DNA of 64,000 nt, taken from positions 37,289 to 101,288 of the forward strand of contig DASPWW010000028.1 of NCBI GenBank assembly GCA_035637595.1, in the 5' to 3' direction. The notes beneath the pieces are model-generated. The model made no database searches. It was not told where the DNA came from and worked only from the letters and a program-made list of their open reading frames with translations. Below, one piece after another: positions 44,575 through 52,982 of this stretch. Position numbers and translations under genes: made by a program. This stretch comes from DASPWW01 sp035637595. GTDB taxonomy: Bacteria; Actinomycetota; Thermoleophilia; Solirubrobacterales; 70-9. Within the stretch, counting starts at the first letter, position 1. Each line of letters opens with the position of its first letter.

Positions 44575-44966
44575 TCGCTCTCCTCGAGAAGCTTGCGGTA
44601 GGCGGCGGCGTCGAGCAGGTCGTCGGCCTCCGACGGGTCGGAGAGCTTCACCTTGACCAGCCATCCCACCCCGTAGGGATCGTCGTTGATCGTCTCGGGG
44701 CTCTCGGCCGCCTCCTCGTTGACCGCGGTTATCTCGCCCGACATCGGGGCGTAGACGTCGGACACCGCCTTGACGGACTCGACCTCGGTGTAGGGCTCGT
44801 CCTTGACGACCTCCGAGCCGACCTCGGGGGGCTCGAAGAACACCACCTCGCCGAGCGCGTCCTGGGCGTACCAGGTGATCCCGAAGGTCGCGCTGTCGCC
44901 GTCGGGCCGCACCCAGTCGTGCTCGGGGTGGTAGCGAAGCTCGTCGGGATAGCTCTCTTCCGCCAT
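44571..44966 (-). CDS. gcvH: glycine cleavage system H protein
   Basis: 131 residues. Lipoyl carrier; the lipoylated lysine is in EVESVKAVSDVYAP, with YHPEHDWV at the N-terminus and GWLVKVKLSDP near the C-terminus. Start ATG 44966, 20 nt after gcvT. Slightly acidic tail. Confidence 0.96.
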   Translation of the reverse strand: MAEESYPDELRYHPEHDWVRPDGDSATFGITWYAQDALGEVVFFEPPEVGSEVVKDEPYTEVESVKAVSDVYAPMSGEITAVNEEAAESPETINDDPYGVGWLVKVKLSDPSEADDLLDAAAYRKLLEESD

Positions 44967-44986
44967 CGGGATCTCCTGACTGTGGT

Positions 44987-46069
44987 CTACTGCTTTCGAT
45001 ACAGCGGCTTGGACTCGACACGAGCCGGCCGCCGCTTGCCGCGCACGTCGATCTCGAGCTCGGTCCCGGGCTGCGCGAGGTCGGCGCGAACGTAGGCCAG
45101 TCCGATCCCCACCCCGAGCGAAGGGGATTGGGTTCCGCTCGTAACCTCGCCCACGGGCTCGGCGCCGAGCATCACCTCGTTGCCCTGGCGCGGGATGCCG
45201 CGCTCGGTGAGCACGAAGGGGACGAGGAGCTCCTCGGTTCCCTGCTCGCGAGCGCGCGCCACGGCTTCGGATCCGATGAAGCCCGTGTCCTCCTTGCAGC
45301 ACCACCCCAGCCCCGCCTCGATCGGGTTGCGGTCGACCGTCATGTCGTTGCCGTAGAGGTGGAAGCAGACCTCGAGCCGCAGGGTGTCGCGCGCGCCGAG
45401 GCCCGCCGGCGTCGCGCCCCCCGCGAGCAGCGCGTCCCAGACGCGCGGGGCGGAGCCCGGGTCGATCAGCAGCTCGACTCCGTCCTCGCCCGTGTAGCCC
45501 GTGCCGCAGACGAGCGCCCAGTCCCCGGCGAGCTCGAGCTGAGCGACGCGCATCCGTGGCGGGAGCTCGCCGTCGGCCAGCTCGCCGACGAGGTCGCGGG
45601 CGCGCGGGCCCTGAACCGCGAGCATCGCGTAGTCGTCGCCGACGTCGCGCAGCTCCGCGTCATGGACGCCGGCGTGCTCCCCCAGCCACTCGAAGTCCCG
45701 ATCCCGATTCGAGGCGTTGGTGACCGTCAGGTAGCGGTCCTCCTCGACGCGGTAGGTGAACAGGTCGTCCAGGATCCCGCCGTCGTCGCGACACAGGCAC
45801 GAGTATTGGGCGCCGCCGACCGCGACTTGCTCGACGTCGTTGGACAGCGTTCGCTGCAGCAGCGGCGCGGCGTCCGGCCCGCGCGTCTCCACCTCGCCCA
45901 TGTGCGAGACGTCGAACACGCCGACGTCCTCGCGCACGGCGAGATGCTCCTCGCGCACGCCCGCGTAGGAGACGGGCATCTCGAAGCCGGCGAACGGGAC
46001 CAGCTTCGCGCCCGCCGCCCGGTGGGCGTCATAAAGCGCTGTGCGTCTGAGATCGGCGGCGACCGTCAC
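44987..46069 (-). CDS. gcvT: glycine cleavage system aminomethyltransferase (T protein)
   Basis: 360 residues. Tetrahydrofolate-dependent: FAGFEMPVSY, VFDVSHMGEVE, GYTGEDGVELL, GLGARDTLRLE and the C-terminal barrel. GTG start at 46069 with GGGGAG five bases upstream. First gene of gcvT-gcvH-gcvPA-gcvPB. The 208-nt upstream gap holds the structured element at 46086-46252, not a recognisable glycine riboswitch. Confidence 0.96.
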   Translation of the reverse strand: MTVAADLRRTALYDAHRAAGAKLVPFAGFEMPVSYAGVREEHLAVREDVGVFDVSHMGEVETRGPDAAPLLQRTLSNDVEQVAVGGAQYSCLCRDDGGILDDLFTYRVEEDRYLTVTNASNRDRDFEWLGEHAGVHDAELRDVGDDYAMLAVQGPRARDLVGELADGELPPRMRVAQLELAGDWALVCGTGYTGEDGVELLIDPGSAPRVWDALLAGGATPAGLGARDTLRLEVCFHLYGNDMTVDRNPIEAGLGWCCKEDTGFIGSEAVARAREQGTEELLVPFVLTERGIPRQGNEVMLGAEPVGEVTSGTQSPSLGVGIGLAYVRADLAQPGTELEIDVRGKRRPARVESKPLYRKQ

Positions 46070-46085
46070 GTGTGCTCCCCGTCGT

Positions 46086-46252
46086 GACTCGCGTCGCGGT
46101 TGGGCGAGCGAGAATCAAGCATGGCTAGGACGCAGGGAGCCCGCATGGCAGCGCCATGTGGGCGACTGAGGACGACGCCAGGCGCCGATTCGCAGCCGCC
46201 CAAGCGTGGCGGGAGTTGCGGCGGTGAGCACAGGGCCGCAGGCTAGCGAGTC
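46086..46252. ncRNA. candidate structured RNA or palindromic element, copy B
   Basis: A 167-nt rod like copy A. Outer stem GACTCGC (46086-46092) with GCGAGTC (46246-46252); TTGGGCG (46100-46106) with CGCCCAA (46197-46203); GAATC (46112-46116) with GATTC (46187-46191); TGGC (46122-46125) with GCCA (46177-46180). The apical 11-bp stem, 46139-46149 with 46153-46163, has loop AGC. Flanks TAGGACGCAGGGA (46126-46138) and GACTGAGGACG (46164-46174) match copy A almost exactly, while about five apical base pairs differ compensatorily. It lies between the ftsZ stop and the gcvT start, ending 16 nt before gcvT on the minus strand. The strand of any transcript is undetermined. Confidence 0.6.
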
Positions 46253-46277
46253 GCGCTGTTCGTGCCGGTGAGCGCTG

Positions 46278-47363
46278 CTACTTGTCGCGCAGGAACGAGG
46301 GGACGTCGATCTCGTCCTCGGAGACCTCGAGCTCGCGCCGGTCGGCGTCGGCAAACGGGATCTCCGCCCGGCGGCGGCTGCGCTCGCGGACCTTGGCGGG
46401 CCGGCGCGCCAGCATCTCGAAGCCCTCGAATCCCGTGGCGATCGCCGTCACCCGGACCTCCTCGTTGACCGACGGATCGATCACGGCGCCGAAGATGATG
46501 TTGGCGCCCTTGTCGGCCGTCTGGACGACGAGGTCGGCCGCCTCGTGGACCTCGAACAGGCCGAGGTCCTCGCCGCCGGTGATGTTGAGCAGCAGGCCGG
46601 TGGCGCCCTCGATTGACTCCTCGAGCAGCGGCGAGGTGATCGCCGCCTTGGCGGCTTCGGCGGCGCGGCTCTCTCCGGTCGCCGCGCCGATTCCCATCAG
46701 CGCCGAGCCGGCGTCGCGCATCACGGTCTGGACGTCGGCGAAGTCGAGGTTGATCAGGCCCGGGACCGTGATCAGGTCGGTGATCCCCTGCACGCCCTGG
46801 CGCAGGATGTCGTCGGCCTTGCGAAACGCCTCGAGCACCGACTCGCGGCGCTCGACGACCTGGAGCAGCTTCTCGTTCGGTACGACCAGCAGCGTGTCGA
46901 CCTCGTTGCGCAGCTTCTCGATCCCGTCGAGCGCCTGCTGCATGCGCCGCCGTCCCTCGAACTCGAATGGCTTGGTCACGACGCCCACGGTCAGCGCCCC
47001 GATCTCCTCCTTGGCGATCTCGGCGATGATCGGCGCGGCGCCGGTGCCTGTGCCCCCGCCCTCGCCGGCGGTGACGAAGACCATGTCCGCGCCCTTGAGG
47101 GCCTCCTTGATGTCGTCGCGGCTCTCGGCCGCGGCGCCGGCCCCGACCTCCGGGTTGCCGCCCGCCCCGAGGCCGCGCGTCAGCTCGTGGCCGATCCCCA
47201 GCTTGATGTCGGCGTCACATGCAAGCAGCGCCTGGGCGTCGGTGTTGACGGCCACGAACTCGACGCCCTTGAGGCCCGCGTCGACCATCCGCGAAACCGC
47301 ATTGGTTCCACCGCCGCCCACGCCGACGACCTTGATTACCGCGAGATATGAGGTCTCAGCCAT
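46278..47363 (-). CDS. ftsZ: cell division protein FtsZ
   Basis: 361 residues. Tubulin-like GTPase forming the Z ring. The signature GGGTGTG is at 102-108, with VGVGGGGTNAV near residue 13 and the T7 loop around NLDFADV. A short linker ends in the conserved C-terminal peptide DEIDVPSFLRDK that binds FtsZ partners. Start ATG 47363. It has its own promoter region separate from ftsQ. No sepF or ylm gene follows; gcvT does. Confidence 0.98.
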   Translation of the reverse strand: MAETSYLAVIKVVGVGGGGTNAVSRMVDAGLKGVEFVAVNTDAQALLACDADIKLGIGHELTRGLGAGGNPEVGAGAAAESRDDIKEALKGADMVFVTAGEGGGTGTGAAPIIAEIAKEEIGALTVGVVTKPFEFEGRRRMQQALDGIEKLRNEVDTLLVVPNEKLLQVVERRESVLEAFRKADDILRQGVQGITDLITVPGLINLDFADVQTVMRDAGSALMGIGAATGESRAAEAAKAAITSPLLEESIEGATGLLLNITGGEDLGLFEVHEAADLVVQTADKGANIIFGAVIDPSVNEEVRVTAIATGFEGFEMLARRPAKVRERSRRRAEIPFADADRRELEVSEDEIDVPSFLRDK

Positions 47364-47455
47364 CTCTGCTGACCGGTCTCCCGTTCCGGTTTACGTCCGA
47401 GCCTCTAGGCAGAGTTCAGGGTTTCTAAGTACGACTTTGCCTGGAAACATCCTCG

Positions 47456-47484
47456 AAACTAGGGCAAAACGCGGCCCGTGTCAA
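47456..47484 (-). promoter_or_regulatory. candidate ftsZ promoter
   Basis: Minus-strand TTGACA (47484-47479), a perfect -35 consensus, 17 nt from TAGTTT (47461-47456), a weaker -10. Transcription would start about 85 nt upstream of the ftsZ ATG. The region 47364-47635 is notably AT-richer than its surroundings. Confidence 0.5.
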
Positions 47485-47508
47485 CGGACCCCATTCCATT
47501 CTGCAAGC

Positions 47509-47584
47509 GTTGATTCTCAACCCCAGGTCGAGGATTGACCTGATCTAAAGCTCAACTTTAGGGTTTGGCTTGAGGAGCCCTCAA
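47509..47584. promoter_or_regulatory. array of four perfect short palindromes upstream of the ftsZ promoter
   Basis: In 76 bp: GTTGA-3-TCAAC (47509-47521), CAGGTC-7-GACCTG (47524-47542), CTAAAG-5-CTTTAG (47545-47561) and TTGAGG-3-CCTCAA (47570-47584). Spacers between them are 2, 2 and 8 bp. They lie 25 to 100 bp upstream of the -35 box. They could be operators, or RNA hairpins ending the ftsQ transcript, whose stop is at 47636. Confidence 0.5.
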
Positions 47585-47635
47585 CGCGATTTTCCCCGGT
47601 GATACGCGGTTTTGGCGCCGCGCCCACACGCGCGA

Positions 47636-48442
47636 TCAGCCCGGCGGCGGCAGCTGCGTGGCATCCGTGGCCGGGGCAGCGCCACCCACCGCAGGCCGAT
47701 CCGGGACCCGAAGGTCGATGTAATCGAGCGCGTTGAGACCAGGATCGGCGAGGATCCGAGCGGCGGCGGCCCACTTCGCGCCGGCGCGCGATCCGTCGCC
47801 GAACAGCAGCGAGATCCCTCCCGACAGCGTGACCTCCACCCCGTCGGCGGTGAAGTCCGCTCCGTCGACCAGCTCGCGCAGCGGCTCGGGGACGGCGCCG
47901 AGCACCGCGGCCTGGGCGCTGCCGGTCTCATCGAGCGCCGGGGAGTCGTCGCCTACCGCTGCCTCGATCGCCGGGAGCCGGCCGGAGTCGACGTCCACCC
48001 CCGGGAGCAACGTTCCGTCCGCGGCGACGGGCGTCTCCGAATCGCCGGCCACCGCGACGGGGCGGCGCTCCTCGACCGTGATCGTCAGCGAGTTCGGGAA
48101 GCCCGGCGAGACGCTCAATGCCTTCACGGTCGGGTAGCGGCGCACGGCAGCGGCCAGCTCGTCGAGATCGACGTGAAGAGTCGTCATGTCGCGAGCCGCA
48201 CGCTGCAGGGCGTCGGCGACCGCGGGATCGCTGACCGAGCTCAGCCCCTCGACCTGCACCTCCTTTACGGCGACCAGGGAGGAGTCGCGGAACCAAAGCA
48301 TGTATCCCGCGGTGAGCAGCGCCGCGAGGGCGAGCAACGCCGCCAGACGTCGTGGCCAGACCGTCCTGCGCGGCAGCCGGGCGGCGCGGGGAGTTCGCCG
48401 CCTCGCTCCCCTGCCGGCCGCCTTGGCCACCGCGTTCGCCAT
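47636..48442 (-). CDS. ftsQ: cell division protein FtsQ/DivIB
   Basis: 268 residues. A basic cytoplasmic tail (about 1-35) precedes one membrane helix (RLAALLALAALLTAGYML), a POTRA domain starting VKEVQVEGLSSVSDPAVADAL, and the beta domain ending with a Pro-rich tail. Start ATG 48442 shares TGATG with the murB stop. It recruits FtsL/FtsB-type partners and the FtsWI synthase in family members. Confidence 0.9.
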   Translation of the reverse strand: MANAVAKAAGRGARRRTPRAARLPRRTVWPRRLAALLALAALLTAGYMLWFRDSSLVAVKEVQVEGLSSVSDPAVADALQRAARDMTTLHVDLDELAAAVRRYPTVKALSVSPGFPNSLTITVEERRPVAVAGDSETPVAADGTLLPGVDVDSGRLPAIEAAVGDDSPALDETGSAQAAVLGAVPEPLRELVDGADFTADGVEVTLSGGISLLFGDGSRAGAKWAAAARILADPGLNALDYIDLRVPDRPAVGGAAPATDATQLPPPG

Positions 48443-49368
48443 CAGCTCGGCTCCAGCTTCCAGGATCGCGGCCACGAGACATCCCCCAGAACTTCAACCT
48501 CGGGAAGGAGCTCGACCCCGAAGCGCTCGTGGACGCGGCGGCGCCCCTCCGCCATCAGCTCGAGCACGTCCTCGGTCGTAGCGTCGCCGTCGTTCTCGAC
48601 GAAGTTGGCGTGCTTTTCGGAGAATCGCGCGCCCCCGCGCCGCAGGCCGCGACATCCCGCGGCCTCGAGCAGCTGCCCCGCCGTGCGGCCCTCGACTCCG
48701 GGAGCGGCGGGGTCGGGGTTGGTGAACGTCGAGCCGAAGGTCTTGATCCCGGACGGCTGAGCCTCCCGCCTCGCTTCGCGCATCCGCGCCAGCTCGGCCT
48801 TGATCCGGGCGGGTTCGCCCGCCTCCAGGCGGAACGAGGCCCGCGCCACGACCTCCCCCTCGCCGAGGTTGGAGCTTCGATACTCGAAGCCGAGGCGGTC
48901 GGAAGTGCGGCGCTCCACCCCGTCGGCGCCGCACACGTTGACCCACTCGAGGGTCCGCGCAAGCTCGCCGCCATAGGCGTTGGCGTTCATCTTCACGGCG
49001 CCGCCCACCGTGCCGGGGATGTTGATTCCGAACTCGAGGCCCGAGAGCCCCCATGTCGCCGCCTTTGCGGCCGCCGAAGGCAGCCGGGCGCCGCCGCCGC
49101 ACAGGATCCGCTGCTCGCGCCGCTCGATTGCCGCGAGCTCGTCATCGAGCTTCAAGACCACGCCTCGAAATCCATCATCCGCCACCAAGAGGTTCGATCC
49201 CGATCCGACCACTCCTACCGCGAGGCCCTCGCGGGCCGCCCAGCGCAGCAGCTCGACGAGCCGGTCCTCCGACGACGCGCGCGCGAAGAAGTCGGCGGGC
49301 CCGCCGGTGCGCACGGTGGTCAGCCTGGCCAGGGGGTAATCGCGCTCGACGCCGTCGGGAACGGTCAT
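48442..49368 (-). CDS. murB: UDP-N-acetylenolpyruvoylglucosamine reductase
   Basis: 308 residues. FAD-dependent second committed step of peptidoglycan precursor synthesis. FAD-binding VGSGSNLLVADDGFRGVV, GLEFGINIPGTVGGAVKMNANAYGG, catalytic-region GSTFTNPDP and HANFVEN are clear. Start ATG 49368 overlaps the murC stop (ATGA). Confidence 0.96.
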   Translation of the reverse strand: MTVPDGVERDYPLARLTTVRTGGPADFFARASSEDRLVELLRWAAREGLAVGVVGSGSNLLVADDGFRGVVLKLDDELAAIERREQRILCGGGARLPSAAAKAATWGLSGLEFGINIPGTVGGAVKMNANAYGGELARTLEWVNVCGADGVERRTSDRLGFEYRSSNLGEGEVVARASFRLEAGEPARIKAELARMREARREAQPSGIKTFGSTFTNPDPAAPGVEGRTAGQLLEAAGCRGLRRGGARFSEKHANFVENDGDATTEDVLELMAEGRRRVHERFGVELLPEVEVLGDVSWPRSWKLEPS

Positions 49369-50681
49369 GCCCGAACCTCCCCTCCGGCCTGAACGAGCGC
49401 GTCGGCGAGCCGGAAGACGTCTCCGGCTCCCAGCGTGACGATCAGGTCCCCGTCGCGGAGTTGGGGGGCGAGCGCCCGTTCGGCGCCCTCCACGTCGCGA
49501 AGCCACCATACGGGCCGACCCCCGGCGCAATCGGCGGCGGCCTCGGCGACCTGGAGCCCCGAGACCCCGGCCAGCTCGCCGACCGGCTCCTCCCTGGCGG
49601 CGTAGACGTCGAGCACGCCGATCATGTCGGCGCCGGCGAGCGCGGCGCCGAAGCGCTCGGCCATGGCCCGGGTGCGCGAGTACAGGTGGGGCTGGAAGAC
49701 GGCGATCAGCCGCCGCGGCTCGAGCTCGCGCAGCGCTTCGAGCGCGGCCGCAACCTCGGTCGGATGATGGGCGTAGTCGTCGTAGACGAGCGCCCCGTCG
49801 CGGCTTCCCTTGAGCTCGAGCCGGCGCAGCATCCCCGGGAACTCGGCCAACGCCGCCGCCGCCGGATCGAGGTCGAAGCCGGCAAGCTCGAGTGCCGCGA
49901 GGGCGGCGCGCGCGTTGAGAACGTTGTGTCGTCCGGGGACTCGCAGCCCGAGCCCGGGTCCTGGCTCGTCGAGGTCGAAGCGCACGATTCGCTGCTCGCC
50001 GACCAGCGTGCCGAGCTCGGGCGACGGCCCGAGCGCGATCCCGGTGGCTGGATCCGCGAAGTGCCGGAAGGCGTCGAGGAGCTCGGCGCGCGAGGCCCAG
50101 TGCGAGTGATGGTCGAGCTCGACGTTCGTGACCACGGCGACCTCCGGCCGCAGGCGCAGGAAGCTCGCGTCGCTCTCGTCTGCCTCGGCGACGATCCACT
50201 CGTCGTCGCCCCACCCTGCGTTCGAGGCGCCCCCGTTCGGCCCCAGGCCGGGCAGCTCCCCGCCGAGCAGGAAGGCGGGATCGGCGCCGAGCGCGCGCAA
50301 GGCGAAGACCAGCATCCCCGCCGTCGTCGTCTTGCCGTGCGTCCCGGCGACGGCGATCAGGCGCCGCTCGGCACAGACCTCGGCGAGCAGCTCGCCACGG
50401 TGCACGACCCGCTGGCCCCGCTCTCGCGCACGGGCGAGCTCCGGGTTGTCGTCGGCGACGGCGGTCGAGACCACGACCTCGGCTTCCTCGGGCACGAGCT
50501 CGGGGTCGTGGCCGAGGTGGGGGTGAAGACCGTCGTCGCGAAGCCGCTGCATGTAGGAGGAGTCGGCACGGTCACTCCCGGTGACGCGCGCTCCCAGCTC
50601 GCGGGTGACGAGCGCGAGGCCGCTCATCCCGGCGCCGCCGATCGCGACGAAGTGAAGGGCGCGGCCCGACCAGCCGTTCAC
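49365..50681 (-). CDS. murC: UDP-N-acetylmuramate--L-alanine ligase
   Basis: 438 residues. Mur ligase with N-terminal GGAGMSGLA, ATP-binding GTHGKTTT (113-120), ADESDASFL and DDYAHHPTE. Adds L-Ala to UDP-MurNAc. A GTG start overlaps the murG stop (GTGA). Confidence 0.96.
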   Translation of the reverse strand: MNGWSGRALHFVAIGGAGMSGLALVTRELGARVTGSDRADSSYMQRLRDDGLHPHLGHDPELVPEEAEVVVSTAVADDNPELARARERGQRVVHRGELLAEVCAERRLIAVAGTHGKTTTAGMLVFALRALGADPAFLLGGELPGLGPNGGASNAGWGDDEWIVAEADESDASFLRLRPEVAVVTNVELDHHSHWASRAELLDAFRHFADPATGIALGPSPELGTLVGEQRIVRFDLDEPGPGLGLRVPGRHNVLNARAALAALELAGFDLDPAAAALAEFPGMLRRLELKGSRDGALVYDDYAHHPTEVAAALEALRELEPRRLIAVFQPHLYSRTRAMAERFGAALAGADMIGVLDVYAAREEPVGELAGVSGLQVAEAAADCAGGRPVWWLRDVEGAERALAPQLRDGDLIVTLGAGDVFRLADALVQAGGEVRA

Positions 50682-51766
50682 CGGGCCTCGCAGGCGTCGA
50701 GGATCTCGGCCGCGATCCGTTCCGCCGCGTCGGGGCGGGCCAGGGAGCGCGACGCCGCGGCCATGCCCACGAGCTGCGCCGGATAGGAGAGCAGCGACTC
50801 CGCAACCTCGGCGAGGGCTTCGGGGGTCAGGTCAACGTCCTCCACGATCACCGCCGCGCCCGCGTCCTCCATCCAGGCCGCGTTGCGGTGCTGATGGCGT
50901 GCCGTGGCGCGCGGGTAGGGCACGAGGATCGCCGGCTTTCCGGCCGCCGCCAGCTCGAACACCGAGCCACCGGCCCGCGCGACCACGAGATCGCACGCCG
51001 CGAGCGGGTCGCCGAGGTCGGGCTCGAGCTCGATCAGCCTGTAGCGGTCCGGATGGCCGGCGGCGCGCAGACGCGCGGCGGCCATCTCGTAGTCGCGGCT
51101 GCCGGCGATGTGAAGGACGAAAAAATCGCGTTCGCCATCGCGCTCCGCGAACGCGGCGAGCGCTGTCTCGTTGATCGAGCGCGCGCCCAGACTGCCGCCA
51201 AAGACCAGCAGGCAACGCTCGGCGGGGCCGATCCCGTAACGCTGCCGGGCGGCCTCGCGGTCGGCGTTGAGCACCGCGGCCGGCACGGGGCGACCCGTGA
51301 CCAGGTAGCGATCGGAGTCGCGGCCGGGGATCGGTAACGCGAGGCAGATCCGCCGCGCGCGTCGAGCCAGCATCCGGTTCGCGAGCCCGAGTCGACTGTC
51401 GGCCTCCGTCAGCACCAGCGGTAGACCAAGTCCCAGCGCAGCGAGGCCCACCGGGCCCGAGACGTATCCCCCGCCCCCCATCACCGCGTCGGCCTCCCGA
51501 CGCTGCAGCACCCGCCGCGCCTGCGGGATGGCGACGGCCGCCTGCGCCGCCGCGCCGAGCGCGCGCGCGGGATTACGGCGGTCGAGGCCTTGGACGTCGA
51601 GGAAGTCGATCTGGTAGCCGGCGTCGGGAACCAGACGCGCCTCGGCGCGGTCCCTGGTTCCAAGGAACGAGACGTCGGCGCCGCTAGCGCGCAGCGCGTC
51701 TGCGACCGCGAGCGCGGGCACCACGTGCCCGGCGGTTCCTCCCGCCGCTATGACGACTCTTGGCAC
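50678..51766 (-). CDS. murG: UDP-N-acetylglucosamine--MurNAc-(pentapeptide) pyrophosphoryl-undecaprenol GlcNAc transferase
   Basis: 362 residues. GT28 glycosyltransferase making lipid II. Begins VPRVVIAAGGTAGHVVPALAVADAL; GGSLGARSIN and the C-terminal RAGGSVFELAAAGKPAILVPYP are diagnostic. The GTG at 51766 is set by where homology starts, so the gene overlaps the ftsW 3' end by 83 nt. Acts at the inner face of the membrane. Confidence 0.95.
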   Translation of the reverse strand: MPRVVIAAGGTAGHVVPALAVADALRASGADVSFLGTRDRAEARLVPDAGYQIDFLDVQGLDRRNPARALGAAAQAAVAIPQARRVLQRREADAVMGGGGYVSGPVGLAALGLGLPLVLTEADSRLGLANRMLARRARRICLALPIPGRDSDRYLVTGRPVPAAVLNADREAARQRYGIGPAERCLLVFGGSLGARSINETALAAFAERDGERDFFVLHIAGSRDYEMAAARLRAAGHPDRYRLIELEPDLGDPLAACDLVVARAGGSVFELAAAGKPAILVPYPRATARHQHRNAAWMEDAGAAVIVEDVDLTPEALAEVAESLLSYPAQLVGMAAASRSLARPDAAERIAAEILDACEAR

Positions 51767-52982
51767 CGCTCCGGGGGCTCCTTCGTGGTTGGGTGGTTCG
51801 GCCGCCGTCGACGACGCGCAGTTTGGCACCACCCGCCCGTGTCCCCCGTGTAGCCGGCCTCGCCGCCGGGACCCGGCCGCCGCGCGCGACGTTGAGGATC
51901 AGCCCCACCGAGGCGAGCATGACCAGCAGGCTGCTGTTGCCGTAGGAGACGAACGGGAGCGGCACGCCGGTCAGCGGGGCTAGCCCCATCACCGCGAACA
52001 GGTTGACCGCCGCCTGGATCAGGACGAGCGAGGTGAGCCCCGCGGCGAGCAGCTTGCAGTAGCGGTCGCGGGCGCGCTGCGCCGTTCGGAAGCCGGCGTA
52101 GCCGAACAGGACGAAGAGGCCGACCAGGACCGAGATCCCGATGAGCCCCAGCTCCTCCCCGATCACCGCGGCGATCATGTCGGTGTGGGCCTCGGGGAGG
52201 TAGAACGCCTTCTGGACGCTCTCCCCGAGCCCGACCCCGAACACCCCGCCGGAACCGAGGGCGATCGACGCCTGGATCCCCTGGAACCCCGATCCGCTCG
52301 CGTCCGCCGCCGGGTGCAGGAACCCGGTGAGCCGCTCCTGGCGGTAGGGCTCGATCGCGATCGCGATGACCGCCAAGAGGGCGACGACTCCGGCTACGAG
52401 CGCCAGGTGACGCACCTTCGCGCCCCCGACGACCAGCAACGTCGCGACCGAGAACGCCGCCACCAGCGCGCTGCCGAGGTCGGGTTCGAGCACGATCAGG
52501 CCGCAGGCGAGCGCGACGACGGCAAGGTAGGGAAACATCGAGCGCACGTCGCGAACGACGCGCGGCCTCGCGGCCATCAGGTGGACCCCGTAGAGGATCA
52601 GCGCGAGCTTGGCGAGCTCCGAGGGCTGGACCTGAAACAGCCCCGCGCCTATCCAGCGCTGGGCGCCGTTGGCCTCGATCCCGACGCCGGGCGCCAACAC
52701 GATCACGAGCAGGACCAGGGAGACCGCGAGCAGGCCGGGCGTGAGAGAGCGCGCCATCCGCAGCCCGCGCACCGAAAGCACGCGCATCGCGACCAGCCCA
52801 AGCGCCCCGAACAGGAGCGTGCGCTTGAGGTAGAAGGCGCCGTCGCCGCTGTCGCCGAGCAGCGAGGTGGTGGAGCTGGCGCTGAACACCATCACCGCCC
52901 CGAATGCGAGCAGGCAGAGCGTCGCGGTGAGCAGCAGCGAGTACTCGACCGGCGGCGCGGGAGCCTTGCGCTTGGCCTTCAC
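51684..52982 (-). CDS. ftsW: peptidoglycan glycosyltransferase FtsW (SEDS family)
   Basis: 432 residues from a GTG overlapping the murD stop. About ten transmembrane helices; SEDS motifs GIEANGAQRWIG, QPSELAKLALILY, EPDLGSALV, GVGLGESVQK and PFVSYGNSSLLV (usually GGSS). Polymerises lipid II with the transpeptidase PbpB. The C-terminal tail of about 55 residues is very basic (RRSPRSGAKSRHSGGRNRRA) and is encoded over the start of murG. Confidence 0.95.
   Translation of the reverse strand: MKAKRKAPAPPVEYSLLLTATLCLLAFGAVMVFSASSTTSLLGDSGDGAFYLKRTLLFGALGLVAMRVLSVRGLRMARSLTPGLLAVSLVLLVIVLAPGVGIEANGAQRWIGAGLFQVQPSELAKLALILYGVHLMAARPRVVRDVRSMFPYLAVVALACGLIVLEPDLGSALVAAFSVATLLVVGGAKVRHLALVAGVVALLAVIAIAIEPYRQERLTGFLHPAADASGSGFQGIQASIALGSGGVFGVGLGESVQKAFYLPEAHTDMIAAVIGEELGLIGISVLVGLFVLFGYAGFRTAQRARDRYCKLLAAGLTSLVLIQAAVNLFAVMGLAPLTGVPLPFVSYGNSSLLVMLASVGLILNVARGGRVPAARPATRGTRAGGAKLRVVDGGRTTQPRRSPRSGAKSRHSGGRNRRARGARARGRRRAAR

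Noticed and set aside
46070..46277. Glycine riboswitch upstream of gcvT
   Set aside because: The tandem glycine aptamer core motifs are not recognisable on the minus strand; the gap is filled by the rod-like element instead.
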